Shown one piece after another: positions 33,042-33,151 of a stretch of 33,151 nucleotides of DNA. This stretch comes from Pseudomonas viridiflava (GTDB lineage Bacteria > Pseudomonadota > Gammaproteobacteria > Pseudomonadales > Pseudomonadaceae). Under the pieces are notes generated by a model. The model had not been told where the DNA came from. It saw only the letters and a list, made by a program, of their open reading frames with translations, and searched no databases. The stretch is from positions 1-33,151 of the forward strand of contig NZ_UUOC01000017.1 in the NCBI RefSeq assembly GCF_900590755.1, given 5' to 3'. The translations under genes were made by a program, and so were the position numbers. How positions within the stretch are numbered: the first letter of the stretch is position 1; every line of letters begins with the position of its first letter.

Positions 33042-33151
33042 CTTGACGATGACCTACTCTCACATGGGGAAACCCCACACTACCATCGGCGATGCATCGT
33101 TTCACTGCTGAGTTCGGGATGGGATCAGGTGGTTCCAATGCTCTATGGTCG
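33042..33151 (-). rRNA. rrf: 5S ribosomal RNA (3' part; 5' end beyond window)
   Basis: The reverse complement reads as bacterial 5S rRNA. It contains 'ggaaccacctgatcccatcc', 'cgaactcagcagtgaaacg' and 'gtgtggggtttccccatgtg', and ends in 'gagtaggtcatcgtcaag'. About 110 of roughly 120 bases are present. The 16S and 23S genes are expected to the right, outside the window. Confidence 0.97.

Overview
The window looks like chromosome of a Pseudomonas of the fluorescens/syringae lineage. This rests on the recC-recB-recD gene order, the OprD-family porin, an iorA-iorB-cytochrome c operon of the kind found in P. putida, the abundant REP/REPIN palindromes with 'gggagcaagcttgcttgcg'-type arms and a REP-associated transposase, and a 5S rRNA that reads like Pseudomonas 5S. 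No species call is possible from this sequence alone, and nothing suggests a phage, plasmid or CRISPR array.

Layout, left to right. (1) 1-603 is a gene-free block of palindromic repeats ending at a rho-independent terminator. (2) 604-6134, minus strand, is a tightly packed operon: type I secretion ABC exporter, HlyD-type adaptor, TolC-type outer membrane protein and GDP-mannose 4,6-dehydratase (gmd). A family-4 glycosyltransferase reads away divergently at 6407-7552. (3) 7573-8582 is a REPIN cluster built around a REP-associated tyrosine transposase (RAYT). (4) 8591-12473, minus strand, is a periplasmic molybdenum hydroxylase with its [2Fe-2S] subunit and a tri-heme cytochrome c. (5) 13093-17602, plus strand, is a TIM-barrel isomerase-like protein, an isopenicillin-N-synthase-family Fe(II) oxygenase, an amino-acid-type periplasmic binding protein and a fused permease-ATPase. 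Facing it is an M20 peptidase, divergent from a LysR regulator, followed by an OprD-type porin and an MHS-family symporter. (6) 23505-32790, minus strand, is recC-recB-recD with 4-bp overlaps. (7) At the right edge are the terminator and 3' end of an rRNA operon (5S, minus strand).

How the parts may work together. The secretion genes form one translationally coupled unit, and the sugar-nucleotide enzyme is coupled to the outer membrane channel by a 1-base TAATG overlap; this suggests, but does not prove, that secretion and GDP-deoxyhexose supply are co-expressed. Region 5 looks like an uptake-and-processing module for an unidentified small, amino-acid-like compound: porin, binding protein, inner-membrane transporters, peptidase/deacylase, oxygenase and isomerase. 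The molybdenum enzyme probably oxidises an aldehyde or N-heterocycle and passes electrons to the cytochrome.

The most striking non-coding signal is the density and variety of REPINs. At least five arm families occur in 33 kb. Most elements sit within about 35 bases 3' of a stop codon, some are hybrids between families, one lies between a binding-protein gene and its permease gene, and one supplies the last residues of the M20 peptidase frame.
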